This document shows, piece after piece, positions 16,274 to 25,401 of a DNA stretch of 64,000 nucleotides. The notes under the pieces were generated by a model, which was given only the letters and a program-made list of their open reading frames with translations, had not been told where the DNA came from and made no database searches. Origin of the DNA: JACVCJ01 sp052437175 (lineage in GTDB: Bacteria; Bacteroidota; Bacteroidia; CAIKAF01); contig JBQVOK010000006.1 of the NCBI GenBank assembly GCA_052437175.1, positions 186,001 to 250,000 on the forward strand, in the 5' to 3' direction. Each line of letters begins with the position of its first letter. Position 1 is the stretch's first letter. A program made the position numbers and the translations under genes.

Positions 16274-17665
16274 ATGAAAAAACACCTTTTTTCCGCACTG
16301 GCCGCCTGTGCATTGCTGTATGCATGCGGTCCGAAACAGGAGGGCACAGCGCCTTCCTTTAGTTTTGAAGTAGTCCCGGATTCATCGTTCACTAACCTGC
16401 CGGGTCTGCATTCCTTTGCCATCGGCGAAGGCAACGGGGAATGGCTCCTGCTCGGGGGACGTACCAATGGGTTTCACGGTTTTTCCGATCAGCAGAACTT
16501 CCCGGTACGCAAGGCCAATATGCAGGTATACGCCTACAACATCTCTACGCACCTGATCGACAGTCTCAGCGTGGATAGTCTGCCGCCTGCCCTTAAATGG
16601 CAGTTCCGTTCCACCAATATGCAGCACGTACAGGTGGGCAATTACCTGTACATCAGCGGGGGCTATGGCGCAACCATCAATGGCACCGATACTACGTATA
16701 TGACCTACCCGGTCTTTACGCGCATTGATGTACCCGCGATGCTGGTAGCTATTCACAGCCATAATTATGCGGCGTTCCGCAAGGCCCTGGTGTACGATCA
16801 GCATCCCATTGTGCAGGCTACAGGTGGCGAAATGTTCCGTATGCCCAGCGGAGAGTTCTACATGGTGCTGGGGCACAATTTCAGCGGCCGTTATTCCGCG
16901 CCTGATGCGGTACAGGTGTATCTCGATTCCGTTCGCGTGTTTACCATCACCGAAACAGACACCAGTGTAAAAATTAATACGAATTCGTTCCGTTACTATT
17001 CCGATAACCTCCCGGATAGTCTTACCCAGTTCCGCCGCCGCGATCTGATTGTGGCGCCCTATGTATCGGAACCCGGCACCAAATTTGGTGTGGCCGTGTA
17101 TGGTGGTGTATTTACGTATACCGGTAGTATCGGTGACGGCGGAAATCCCTTTACTCACCCGATCTATGTACCGGCTTCCGCTTCGGAGTCTTACCTGCTC
17201 GATACCTCTTTTACACAGGTGTCCAATATTTATTCTGCACCCAGCCTGGCTATGTACAGTCTGCTGCACAATACCATGTTCACCAGCATTTTCGGCGGAC
17301 TGGGCGATACCGTACAGTCGGGTGGCGACAATGCAGCCTTTACTACGCGCATCAGCACCATTGCGCGTAATTACGGGCTTAACAGTACAAGTGTGATCTA
17401 CAACCCGGATACGCTGCCGGCGTATGTAGGTGCCGAGGGACTTTTTGTACCCGCCGGGTCGCTGCCCTGGCTGCCGGTAGAGGGACTGCGGATACTGGAC
17501 TACGATCTGCTGCCCCCGGGTAAAACGCTGGTGGGACATATTTATGGCGGAATCCTGTCAAAAGGTCCGCAGTGGGGACCTCCGCAGAATCCTACCTGGC
17601 CTTCGAACCGGGTGTATTCCGTATACATTACCAAAACTGCGGGTCCCTCGGCCGCCAAAAAATAA
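16274..17665 (+). CDS. outer-surface lipoprotein, possible kelch-like propeller
   Basis: A 463-residue lipoprotein with signal peptide and lipobox LLYAC, Cys18. The mature part has repeated beta-rich stretches with glycine pairs, such as NGEWLLLGGRTNGFHG, NYLYISGGYGAT, GVAVYGGVF and FTSIFGGLGD, spaced about as in kelch or other beta-propeller blades. There is no C-terminal sorting tail, so it is held by its lipid. No enzyme motif was seen. It is a single gene; a bidirectional terminator follows. A weak hairpin with a T run at 16214-16234 in its leader could be an attenuator but is not convincing. Confidence 0.65.
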   Translation: MKKHLFSALAACALLYACGPKQEGTAPSFSFEVVPDSSFTNLPGLHSFAIGEGNGEWLLLGGRTNGFHGFSDQQNFPVRKANMQVYAYNISTHLIDSLSVDSLPPALKWQFRSTNMQHVQVGNYLYISGGYGATINGTDTTYMTYPVFTRIDVPAMLVAIHSHNYAAFRKALVYDQHPIVQATGGEMFRMPSGEFYMVLGHNFSGRYSAPDAVQVYLDSVRVFTITETDTSVKINTNSFRYYSDNLPDSLTQFRRRDLIVAPYVSEPGTKFGVAVYGGVFTYTGSIGDGGNPFTHPIYVPASASESYLLDTSFTQVSNIYSAPSLAMYSLLHNTMFTSIFGGLGDTVQSGGDNAAFTTRISTIARNYGLNSTSVIYNPDTLPAYVGAEGLFVPAGSLPWLPVEGLRILDYDLLPPGKTLVGHIYGGILSKGPQWGPPQNPTWPSNRVYSVYITKTAGPSAAKK

Positions 17666-17701
17666 AAGGCCTGCCTTTGGCCGGGCATTGACAGTAATGC
17701 A

Positions 17702-17732
17702 AAAAAAGCCGGGTATGCAAACCCGGCTTTTT
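17702..17732. terminator. bidirectional terminator between convergent lipoprotein genes
   Basis: AAAAAGCCGGGT pairs with ACCCGGCTTTTT style arms around a short loop. A and T runs on both sides let it work for the gene ending at 17665 and for the one ending at 17758 on the other strand. Confidence 0.85.
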
Positions 17733-17757
17733 GATTTATATTCATAAAGAAAGAGCC

Positions 17758-18912
17758 TTAGTGAGGCACAATATCGGTTATGGCCGGACTGTTGTTGGTA
17801 AGCAGTCCGTCGGTAGCACTCACCGACAGCTGGTGCCCGCTGTAATTAACCGATGTACAATTATTAAGTGTTAATTGTGCCGTTGCCACGTTGGCCAGGG
17901 CCAGGTTCGCTTTCTTAGGCATAACACCCAGTTCTTCACTGCCTCCGTCGCTGATGTTCAGGTAGTTAAATACGTTCTCGGGGTTGTTGGTATTTACCAG
18001 CAGGCCGCGCCAGAAACCGGCCAGGGCCGATTCGCCCCGGATAACAACCGGTTTGGAGGCTGTTCCGTTTATTTTCAGGTACTCGTTGCCTTGTACATAA
18101 ATGCCCGTATTGTTGGCCATAACCAGTGTGGTACCCTCGGCCATGGTGGTTTTGTTCAGAAAACTAAGGCCTTTAATGCTGTAATAGGGAACGGGGGTTT
18201 GTATAAAGTCAACTTCTTCGTATACTTCTTCATTACTCGACTGCGAGTAAATACCAATATAGTTTTTTGTATTATTGATGAAACTACAGGAAGACAGCGA
18301 TGTATTATTGAGCTGGCCTGCATAGATGAACAGCGGAAATCCTTTGCCCTGGCTGATGCTGTTATCCGAAAAACCGAGAGAGGTGGCCGATGACAGGAAA
18401 GCAATTCCCAAACCATCACTTCCGCTTACGGTCGTATTTGTAATTTTAGCTTTGCCTTCTACAACCACTGCTGCTTTGTCTTCGTAGCTGGAACCTGCGG
18501 TAACGCCCATGAAATAACGGCTGCCGGCATTCAGTACCTGTACGTGGCTCAGTTCATTGCCGTTTTCTTCTGTAATAATGCGTACACCCTTCCAGGAACC
18601 GGGCGTGTTGCTTGTTCCGCGCAGTACAATCGGGTCCGAAGCGGTACCGATCATTTTTATAACTGCATTGCCCGTTACAGAAAGTCCGCCTTCTGAGGTA
18701 AATTCAATCACCACACCCGGTTCAATGCGAAATGTGCCTGAGGATATGTCCACATCGCAGTTGCACACATAATCCACACCGTCGTTACGATCGACCAGAA
18801 CGGCGTCGCTGGTGTAGGAACAGGGCAGATCGCCATTGGTAGGGTCTTCTTTGCAGCCTGATGCAATAAGGATAAGCAGGCCTGCCGAAATGGATAAAGT
18901 AACTTTTTTCAT
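17758..18912 (-). CDS. lipoprotein with right-handed beta-helix-like repeats
   Basis: A 384-residue lipoprotein. The start at 18912 gives MKKVTLSISAGLLILIASGC with Cys20 as anchor. The mature part has many short strands with Asn, Val and Gly ladders (VIKMIGTASDPIVLRG, GNELSHVQVLNAGSR, LNNCTSVNYSGHQLSVS), as in pectate-lyase-like or adhesin beta-helices. Three Cys near the start of the mature part (YVCNCDVD) may be bridged. No catalytic motif is obvious, so a surface-binding role is the best guess. A TAGCTTTG -7 box sits at 18930-18937, 17 nt before the ATG. Confidence 0.7.
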   Translation of the reverse strand: MKKVTLSISAGLLILIASGCKEDPTNGDLPCSYTSDAVLVDRNDGVDYVCNCDVDISSGTFRIEPGVVIEFTSEGGLSVTGNAVIKMIGTASDPIVLRGTSNTPGSWKGVRIITEENGNELSHVQVLNAGSRYFMGVTAGSSYEDKAAVVVEGKAKITNTTVSGSDGLGIAFLSSATSLGFSDNSISQGKGFPLFIYAGQLNNTSLSSCSFINNTKNYIGIYSQSSNEEVYEEVDFIQTPVPYYSIKGLSFLNKTTMAEGTTLVMANNTGIYVQGNEYLKINGTASKPVVIRGESALAGFWRGLLVNTNNPENVFNYLNISDGGSEELGVMPKKANLALANVATAQLTLNNCTSVNYSGHQLSVSATDGLLTNNSPAITDIVPH

Positions 18913-19036
18913 TCTTAAAAAATTTAGGGCAAAGCTATTCAGGCTGCCTGGCGTGACCCAGGTGAACAGGACCATTTTGTGATGAATAATCCTGTATTTT
19001 ACTAAAATTCAATATTTTGCGGGGATGTTTCTGAAT

Positions 19037-20449
19037 TCATCGCAGTTCCATTTGCCATGCAATCCAGTTATAGATAACGGTGCTGGAGCGGGAACGTTCT
19101 TCGCGGCGTGCCTGCACTTCCGTCTTTAGTTTGTCAGCAAGTTGCCGGTATTTTTCTTTCTGATCGCGGAACGATTCCAGTTCAACCATTTTCTGCATCA
19201 TTTTTACCAGCGGTTTGTCTTCGCTGCGCGCATTTTTACGAAAGCGGAAACTCTGGAGTATGTTTCCGATCTCACGCTCGGCATTGTCCAGGTCATTTTT
19301 CTGAAAATAGACCATAGCGTACACCAGCCGGTAATAATAATATTCGGTTACGGGTCTGCGTATAATTTCAGGATCGAGCAGCCGGAAAGCTTCTGCCGGC
19401 TTATTGAGCATAAGACAGGCTATTGCCGCAAAACAGGCGAAACGGTACCGGAGTTTTTCATTCTTATCGATCTCGCGGTAATGGGCCTTGTAAATATCGG
19501 TCACTTCCTGGTGTTTACCCAGCAGCAGGGCATTTACGCAGTAGTTGAAATACAGGTCCAGGAATGCCGGCGTATCGTTGGTGTGTTTTAGTGCAATGGT
19601 GTAATACACATCGGCCTCGGCATATCGGCCCTCGAGAAACAACTCCAGGGCCAGGTTACCGTACAGTGCGGTCAGGTCCCTGCTGCGTGCGGGTCTTAAC
19701 CGGCTCACTTCGGGCAGGGCTTCAATAAGCTGCAGGTAGGTATTTATTTTTTCTTGCCCGTTTTGCATATACGAGGCGGCATATTTGCGCAGGTAACTAC
19801 TTACCGGGCCGGGTTCAAAGGCATCCGATGAGGGTTTGCCGCTTGTCTGCTCATACAGGGTCGGGTCGAGGGTATGGATTACCTTCAGTGAAAAATTCCG
19901 GCGCAGTTCCTCCTCCGCAGCCACTTCATCGGCATAACGCAAAAGGGCTTCTTTTTTAAGCTGCAGCAGCCGCAGTACTTCTTCGTAATGGTCAACGGAG
20001 ATCTCTTTATAGCGTATGGTATGGTCCACCGCACAGGTATACAGGGTTACCAGGCTTTTATAGTCGTGCTGTGCTATAGCCGTACGTTCCGTTTGGGTAA
20101 ATATATTGCGGAAAAGATCGGTTTCGCCTTTTTCCAGCATGCGCTCCAGTAAGCGCAGGTTACTCTCGGTCTCATGCGCCTTTTTTTCGGTTTCTTTATG
20201 TATGATGAGCGATTCCAGGACCTGGTTGAGAAGACGGAGTTCGTTACGAAGCAGGTAATCTTTAGATGTGCTGTATTTTTCGGCAAAAGCTGCCCGGTAC
20301 ATGCTCTCTTTATCGTATCCTTTCTGAGCGGCCTGTTGCAGGTACTTATACAATCTGCCCAATGAGGCCCGTTTACGCTCACGGATGATCTGTTCCAGCT
20401 CTTTTTTCTCCGGCTCTTCCAGCAGCTTAATAAGATGTACGGTCTTCAT
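19037..20449 (-). CDS. helical TPR-like repeat protein of unknown function
   Basis: A 470-residue, almost wholly helical cytoplasmic protein. It has no signal peptide. Pairs of amphipathic helices recur, for example LALELFLEGRYAEADVYYTIALKH and YAMVYFQKNDLDNAEREIG, and these fit degenerate tetratricopeptide repeats. The C-terminal 60 residues are strongly charged and likely a coiled coil. I recognise the general type as a Bacteroidota-specific hypothetical protein. A -7-like TAAATTCG box (20457-20464, minus strand) ends 7 nt before the ATG, which predicts a very short or absent leader. Confidence 0.65.
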   Translation of the reverse strand: MKTVHLIKLLEEPEKKELEQIIRERKRASLGRLYKYLQQAAQKGYDKESMYRAAFAEKYSTSKDYLLRNELRLLNQVLESLIIHKETEKKAHETESNLRLLERMLEKGETDLFRNIFTQTERTAIAQHDYKSLVTLYTCAVDHTIRYKEISVDHYEEVLRLLQLKKEALLRYADEVAAEEELRRNFSLKVIHTLDPTLYEQTSGKPSSDAFEPGPVSSYLRKYAASYMQNGQEKINTYLQLIEALPEVSRLRPARSRDLTALYGNLALELFLEGRYAEADVYYTIALKHTNDTPAFLDLYFNYCVNALLLGKHQEVTDIYKAHYREIDKNEKLRYRFACFAAIACLMLNKPAEAFRLLDPEIIRRPVTEYYYYRLVYAMVYFQKNDLDNAEREIGNILQSFRFRKNARSEDKPLVKMMQKMVELESFRDQKEKYRQLADKLKTEVQARREERSRSSTVIYNWIAWQMELR

Positions 20450-20632
20450 CGCCCTGCGAATTTACTAAAAGTATCGTATATCGTTCCTCCTTCGCGCAGC
20501 GGCTTTGGCGGTTTTCTGTCACAGATGAGCCTCGTTCACGTTTCAGATGCTCCGCACCCGCTTTAGCTTTGCCGGTATTCTGCCAGTTTTATGGCATTAA
20601 GATTGTAAAAAGTTGATTTTAGTATAAATGTT

Positions 20633-21211
20633 ATGAAAAAAGTATATCCCATACTGCTGATGGCGGTCCTGAGTTGTCTGGCCGCCTGTAAAAAAGACAA
20701 AGACAATGACCCGGACGGGAACGGTAATGGTACAAATCCTCCTTCAGGTATCAATTACCGGCTGCGGGTGAATGCCACACAGGGCTATTTTGCCTCAAAC
20801 CCGGTAGATATGAACTACGATCCCGACGAAGCCTCGGACCTTTTTATGGCTCTTTCTAAGGCCCAGGATAACGGGACCCATGTACGTATACGCCGCACGG
20901 GCACCCGTCTTGCGGACCTGCTGCTGTATTTCAACGGGGGAACGGGAACGGGCAGCAAAACGATCGTATCGGTACCCTCTTACCCGGAGAGTAACCTGGT
21001 ACTGATGCAACCCGACGGATCGTTTAACATAAAGGTCGTTTTCCCGGAACAGACATCCGTACAGGTAAACGCCTACGGAGCACCGGGTACTGCGCTCAGC
21101 GGAAAGCTCAGCGGTATCTTTACACATACGGAGACCCAGAGTGATCCTTTTTTGGTAACGGAATACGATACAGAACTTACGGTAGAATTTACCGTAAAAC
21201 GGAGCGAATAA
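20633..21211 (+). CDS. hypothetical lipoprotein
   Basis: A 192-residue lipoprotein with a clear SPII signal (LLMAVLSCLAAC, Cys19), then a flexible charged and Gly/Asn-rich linker of about 20 residues. A single beta-rich domain follows with no recognised motif (ADLLLYFNGG, VLMQPDGSFNIKVVFPE, TELTVEFTVKRSE). The length and composition suggest a surface or periplasmic ligand-binding domain. It is a single-gene unit closed by a terminator at 21244. Confidence 0.65.
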   Translation: MKKVYPILLMAVLSCLAACKKDKDNDPDGNGNGTNPPSGINYRLRVNATQGYFASNPVDMNYDPDEASDLFMALSKAQDNGTHVRIRRTGTRLADLLLYFNGGTGTGSKTIVSVPSYPESNLVLMQPDGSFNIKVVFPEQTSVQVNAYGAPGTALSGKLSGIFTHTETQSDPFLVTEYDTELTVEFTVKRSE

Positions 21212-21243
21212 CAAGGCATAGTATCCGTTACTTTTTGAGAGAG

Positions 21244-21267
21244 GTCCTGTTCCGGCAGGACTTTTTT
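21244..21267 (+). terminator. rho-independent terminator
   Basis: GTCCTG pairs with CAGGAC around a 6-nt loop, followed by six T. It follows the lipoprotein gene ending at 21211. Confidence 0.8.
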
Positions 21268-21347
21268 CATTATAGGGATATGCGATAAATTAACACGGCG
21301 TTCTGTGCAGATTATGTACATTTAAGCAAACAAAACAGGAAAAGAGT

Positions 21348-22325
21348 ATGTCAAGCGCAAGACCATTTAAAGGAGCGGAAGATCCGCTGATATTTACAGA
21401 AGTGCGTGCATTTCTGAAGGGACTGAATGCCGGTGGCGGCAAACCGATGGAAGAAATGAGTCCGGCCGAAGCCCGGCAGGTGCTTATTGGCGCACAGCAA
21501 TCGGTAGAAGTAGACTACAGCGGTATCAGCGAAAGCGAGCGTATCATTGAACAGAACGGGGTACAGGTAAAGATACATATCACCCGGCCGGCAGATGCGA
21601 AAAACGATGCACCTGTATTTATTTTCATACATGGTGGCGGCTGGGTACTGGGCGATTATCCCACGCATCGCCGCCTGGTACGCGACCTGGTGCTGCAGAG
21701 CGGGGCCGTGGCCGTATTCCCGGACTATACGCCTTCGCCTGAAGCACAATATCCCACAGCCATCAACGAAATTTACGCCGCATTGCAATGGGTATACGAA
21801 AACGGGAAAGAGATCGCTGTGGACAGCCGTCGCCTGGCCGTAGCCGGCAACAGCGTGGGCGGTAATATGGCGGCCGTTACGGCACTGATGGCCAAAGACA
21901 AAAAAGGTCCGGACATTAAACTGCAGCTGTTGTTATGGCCGGTAACGAATGCTGATTTTGAAACGGAATCCTACAACCTGTTTGCCGAAGAGCGCTTCCT
22001 TACCAAAAATATGATGAAGTGGTTCTGGGACAATTACCTGCCCGATACCTCCAAACGCAGCGAGATATACGCTTCGCCCCTGCAGGCCACCACCGAACAG
22101 CTGAAGGGACTGCCGCCGGCCCTGGTGCAGACGGCCGAGAACGACGTACTGCGCGACGAAGGCGAAGCCTATGCCCGTAAACTGAACGAGGCCGGGGTAG
22201 ATGTAACGCTTACCCGCTACGCCGGTCAGATACACGACTACGGGCTGCTGAACCCGCTGGCACACATCGCTTCCGTACAAACGGCCCTCTTGCAGGCGGC
22301 GGCGTTTATGAAGGAGAAACTGTAG
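21348..22325 (+). CDS. alpha/beta hydrolase, hormone-sensitive lipase family
   Basis: A 325-residue cytoplasmic esterase-type enzyme. The oxyanion-hole HGGGW motif is at 95-99. The nucleophile elbow GNSVG at 167-171 carries Ser169, with likely Asp266 (AENDVLRDEG) and His296 (GQIHDYG) completing the triad. This set is diagnostic for the HSL (family IV) esterases, which cleave short acyl esters. No signal peptide is present. A TACATTTA -7 variant lies at 21317-21324. It is convergent with a second, unrelated alpha/beta hydrolase gene. Confidence 0.92.
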   Translation: MSSARPFKGAEDPLIFTEVRAFLKGLNAGGGKPMEEMSPAEARQVLIGAQQSVEVDYSGISESERIIEQNGVQVKIHITRPADAKNDAPVFIFIHGGGWVLGDYPTHRRLVRDLVLQSGAVAVFPDYTPSPEAQYPTAINEIYAALQWVYENGKEIAVDSRRLAVAGNSVGGNMAAVTALMAKDKKGPDIKLQLLLWPVTNADFETESYNLFAEERFLTKNMMKWFWDNYLPDTSKRSEIYASPLQATTEQLKGLPPALVQTAENDVLRDEGEAYARKLNEAGVDVTLTRYAGQIHDYGLLNPLAHIASVQTALLQAAAFMKEKL

Positions 22326-22360
22326 CCGGTGCACCCGGCTGCGGGAATGTACTGCGCTTT

Positions 22361-23188
22361 TTACTTCAGCAAACTCCGTATGAGTTCAATGACCATCGCC
22401 GGGTTTTCTTCAAAAACGGCATGACCGTATTCGGCCGTTTTTATGTGGGTGAAATTGCGAACCCCGGTACCCAGCGATTCGTGTGCGGCCACCCAGTTGC
22501 GGATGTGCTCTTCCGTCATTTCGCCTCCCGGTTTTACCGATGTAATAACAATCAGCGGTATGTCCGGCATTGGCGGCAAGGCCTGCATAAAGGGTACATT
22601 TTCTCTCAGCTGGGCGGCTTCAGCGGCAGCGCCTTTATTCCTGCGGAACAGGTGCACCAGTGTATCCTCATGGCCCTGGCTCATGCCGGCATAGGGTGCA
22701 AATTTCTCGTGGTTCGGATCGATCAGTACCAGCGCTTTTACCCGTTCGGGATGCTGTATGGCATAGCAGCGGGCAATGGAACCGCCCAGCGAAAAACCCA
22801 CCAGCAACACTTTTTCGTGTTGTGCATTGGCGCTGATAACGCGGTGCAGATCGTCGGAAAGTGCCTGTAGACTTCGCGGTCCTCTGGCCTGGGCCGAAGG
22901 GCGGTAGCCGGCACGGTTGTAGGTAATTACCTGGTTGTCTTTTCCCAGGCTGTCGAAAACCCCGCTCTGTATCCATGCCCGGCCCGGCATACCCAGTCCG
23001 GACTCCAGTACGATCGTATGTGGGCCGGAACCGGCCGTATAGGTCTGTATTTTACGGGAATCCGCAGTTGTAAAGCCGGTTTTGTGCGGAATATGTGCGC
23101 CGGCACAGGAAGCCAGTAGCAAAAAAGTGAGGGCCATAGCGGCAACAGAAAGATCGGTTCTGCGCAGGGAAAGGGAAGTTACAGGCAT
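22361..23188 (-). CDS. alpha/beta hydrolase lipoprotein
   Basis: A 275-residue alpha/beta hydrolase of the classical fold carrying an N-terminal lipobox (TFLLLASC, Cys28), which would anchor it outside the cytoplasm. The elbow GFSLGG places the nucleophile at Ser133. The oxyanion strand reads VLESGLGMPGRAW at 60-72 and the catalytic His is probably in AEYGHAVFEE near the C-terminus. The acid residue is not certain. Substrate unknown. It ends 36 bp from the HSL-type hydrolase on the other strand. Confidence 0.85.
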   Translation of the reverse strand: MPVTSLSLRRTDLSVAAMALTFLLLASCAGAHIPHKTGFTTADSRKIQTYTAGSGPHTIVLESGLGMPGRAWIQSGVFDSLGKDNQVITYNRAGYRPSAQARGPRSLQALSDDLHRVISANAQHEKVLLVGFSLGGSIARCYAIQHPERVKALVLIDPNHEKFAPYAGMSQGHEDTLVHLFRRNKGAAAEAAQLRENVPFMQALPPMPDIPLIVITSVKPGGEMTEEHIRNWVAAHESLGTGVRNFTHIKTAEYGHAVFEENPAMVIELIRSLLK

Positions 23189-23293
23189 GTACAGGTGTTT
23201 GGATAAATGTACAAAATAAATAAGGACCGGTCAACCTGCTTACAATATCCGGCGCACCGGAACAGGTACAGCGTTTTAAAAGCCGTTTATGCC

Positions 23294-23301
23294 TATATTT
23301 G
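23294..23301 (+). promoter_or_regulatory. -7 box TATATTTG before the gap-interrupted lipoprotein
   Basis: A full TAnnTTTG match, 21 nt before the ATG at 23323. No clear TTTG at the expected -33 distance. Confidence 0.5.
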
Positions 23302-23322
23302 TTCTGTAAAACACCTTTCCTG

Positions 23323-24434
23323 ATGAAAATGTCCCGCTTTTCTGCCCTTATGCTCTCTATACTGTTCACTGCGGGTTGGCTGGCCTGTGATCCCAAACAA
23401 AAAGACCTGGAACCGGAAGCCTGTCCGGACAGTGTACATTTTATAAAATACCAGGCAGACGGGTATGCCTGGGCAGACCGGCCCCATTTTTCGACACCCG
23501 ATGGCCGCTGGTTCCGGGTATACAAAAATCAGCTGCTCCGGGTGAGCCCGCAGAGCGACGAAGCCGCCGTTTACGAGGCCGACGGGGATATTATTGTTCC
23601 GTCGCTGCGGGTGCTGCCCAACGGCAGTATCTTTTTTATGGATGGCTGGACGCTGTACCACGTGGATGCGGCCGGCAACATGCATAAAACAGCGGATACA
23701 TACGCCGGTGTTACGGTACCCTTCAGTGATGTATGGAACGGTACCGCATTTGTTACCCCCGAAGGGAACTATGGCTATGCAGACCGGGACGGAGACGGCA
23801 TTCGGGTAAACATACGCAGTGCAGCCACACTGGCTATGCTACAGATGGCTTCGCTGCCCGATGTGCCACAGGGAGACTGCCTGGGAGCATATTTTGATGA
23901 TAATAAGTATACGTTTATTCATCATTTTACATTCCAGGGTACCGTTCATGTATGGCGTTACCGCTTTTACAAACAGGGAAATACCATTTACCGGGAGACC
24001 AAAGAGGTGCAGATACCGGAGGAGACCAAAAGCCGGGACTGGCAGAATTTCAGGCCGGACGGGAATGGCTATGCCACCTTCGATATATACGAAGAAGATG
24101 TGGTGCATCATTACCGAATTGATGTGGAACAGGAAGGGCCTTACACCATATTGCCGGATACGCCGCGGTATATAGAGGCGCCGGACGGTTACTACCGTTT
24201 TGCCGCAGAGGGCAGCCCCGGTTACCCCTGTGTGCTCCGGGTCAGTAAGTATTCCGCCGCAGGCAGCCTGATCTGGGAGCGGAAAATTCCCACCGGGCAA
24301 TACCTGCTGCACGATACCTATGGCTGGGCGAACAGCGAAGGCGTATACCTGGTTTCGGGTTATTTCCCGGAAACCAGTTCCGGCANNNNNNNNNNCGTGT
24401 GTTTATTTCGGCCGGCGGTGTTGTATGCGATTAA
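23323..24434 (+). CDS. lipoprotein interrupted by an assembly gap
   Basis: ATG 23323 gives an SPII signal with GWLAC and Cys22. About 350 residues of beta-rich sequence follow (SLRVLPNGSIFFMDGWTLYHVDAAG, YVIDPDG-like turns), possibly a propeller; the family is not recognised. The coding frame runs into ten N at 24386-24395. After the gap the frame that looks coding reads RVFISAGGVVCD and stops at 24434. That frame is not the one obtained by counting ten bases. So the true gap length is probably 2 modulo 3, and the gene is likely intact in the organism. The stop position depends on this reading. Confidence 0.65.
24386..24395. other. assembly gap (10 N)
   Basis: Ten N inside the 3' end of a lipoprotein gene. 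The length is a likely scaffold placeholder, since it breaks the reading frame of the gene around it. Confidence 0.98.
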
Positions 24435-24470
24435 GGATACTCTCCCGTTAATTCTACATTTGATGCACCT

Positions 24471-25331
24471 ATGCAGGATCACAGTGCCTTCTTAAACGAA
24501 CATTCCCAGCACGATAAACTGCGGTTGCGGCTGGTATCGCCGGACTTTGGCCATCTGCCGCCGGATGTAACAAGCAGGTACGGCCTTACACACCGCAAAC
24601 CCTACTATTTTTTCATTTTTATACTGGATGGCAGTACACAGCATGGCATAGATCTGCAAGCATACGATGTAAGCAATAACGAACTGTTGTTTATCCTGCC
24701 ACACCAGATACATCAGTTGCCGCTTACCCACCAGGGCAGCCGGTACTTTAAGTTTGCCTTTGACGAGGAAAGCCTGGCCCTGCTGCCGCGTTCATATCCA
24801 TTCCTGGTTAATCCCTATAACCGGCAGAAAATAGCATTCTCAGATGCTGCGGCGCAACGGCTGAACGCTGTTTTTTCGAATCTCCGGGAACTACTCCGGG
24901 AAAGGGATACCGATATTGAACTGATCCTGGCACATCTCAACAGTCTGCTTACGGAAGTGAACGCTGCGTATTTCCTGGCAGACAAACGACCGGCAGACGA
25001 TAAACTGTCCAGGTATATGCATTTTAAGGCCCTGGTAGAGGAAAATCTCGTAGAGCACCCCGGCATTTCCTATCTTGCGGCAGAACTCGGCATCAACGCA
25101 AACGGCCTGTATAACCTGGTAAAGCAGTATTCGGGTATATCGCCCAAGGAATATCTTACCCGGCGGCTGATCCTGGAAGCCAAACGCCGTCTTTATTATG
25201 CAGAAAGTACTTCTGTAAAGGAACTGGCCTATGATCTGGGCTTCAGCGACCCGGAGTATTTTTCCCGTTTGTTCAAAAAAGAGACCGGGATGACCATTCG
25301 CGCCTTTCTTCAGGATTTGTCAGGAAATTAA
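24471..25331 (+). CDS. AraC family transcriptional regulator
   Basis: A 286-residue regulator. The N-terminal half is a cupin-like sensor with a YYFFIFILDG strand and LLFILPHQIHQLP turn. The C-terminal half has two helix-turn-helix units, AAELGINANGLYNLVKQYSG and AYDLGFSDPEYFSRLFKKET. It starts 36 nt after the gap-interrupted lipoprotein and 70 nt before an aldo/keto reductase gene on the same strand. AraC regulators next to aldo/keto reductases are frequent in Bacteroidota and usually control them, so that is the likely target here. Confidence 0.9.
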   Translation: MQDHSAFLNEHSQHDKLRLRLVSPDFGHLPPDVTSRYGLTHRKPYYFFIFILDGSTQHGIDLQAYDVSNNELLFILPHQIHQLPLTHQGSRYFKFAFDEESLALLPRSYPFLVNPYNRQKIAFSDAAAQRLNAVFSNLRELLRERDTDIELILAHLNSLLTEVNAAYFLADKRPADDKLSRYMHFKALVEENLVEHPGISYLAAELGINANGLYNLVKQYSGISPKEYLTRRLILEAKRRLYYAESTSVKELAYDLGFSDPEYFSRLFKKETGMTIRAFLQDLSGN

Positions 25332-25401
25332 TGTGTTTTGTCCGGCCGGTTTGCTCCGGATCTCCTGAACTTTGTCTACATAATACATTAAACGTACAAC
25401 A

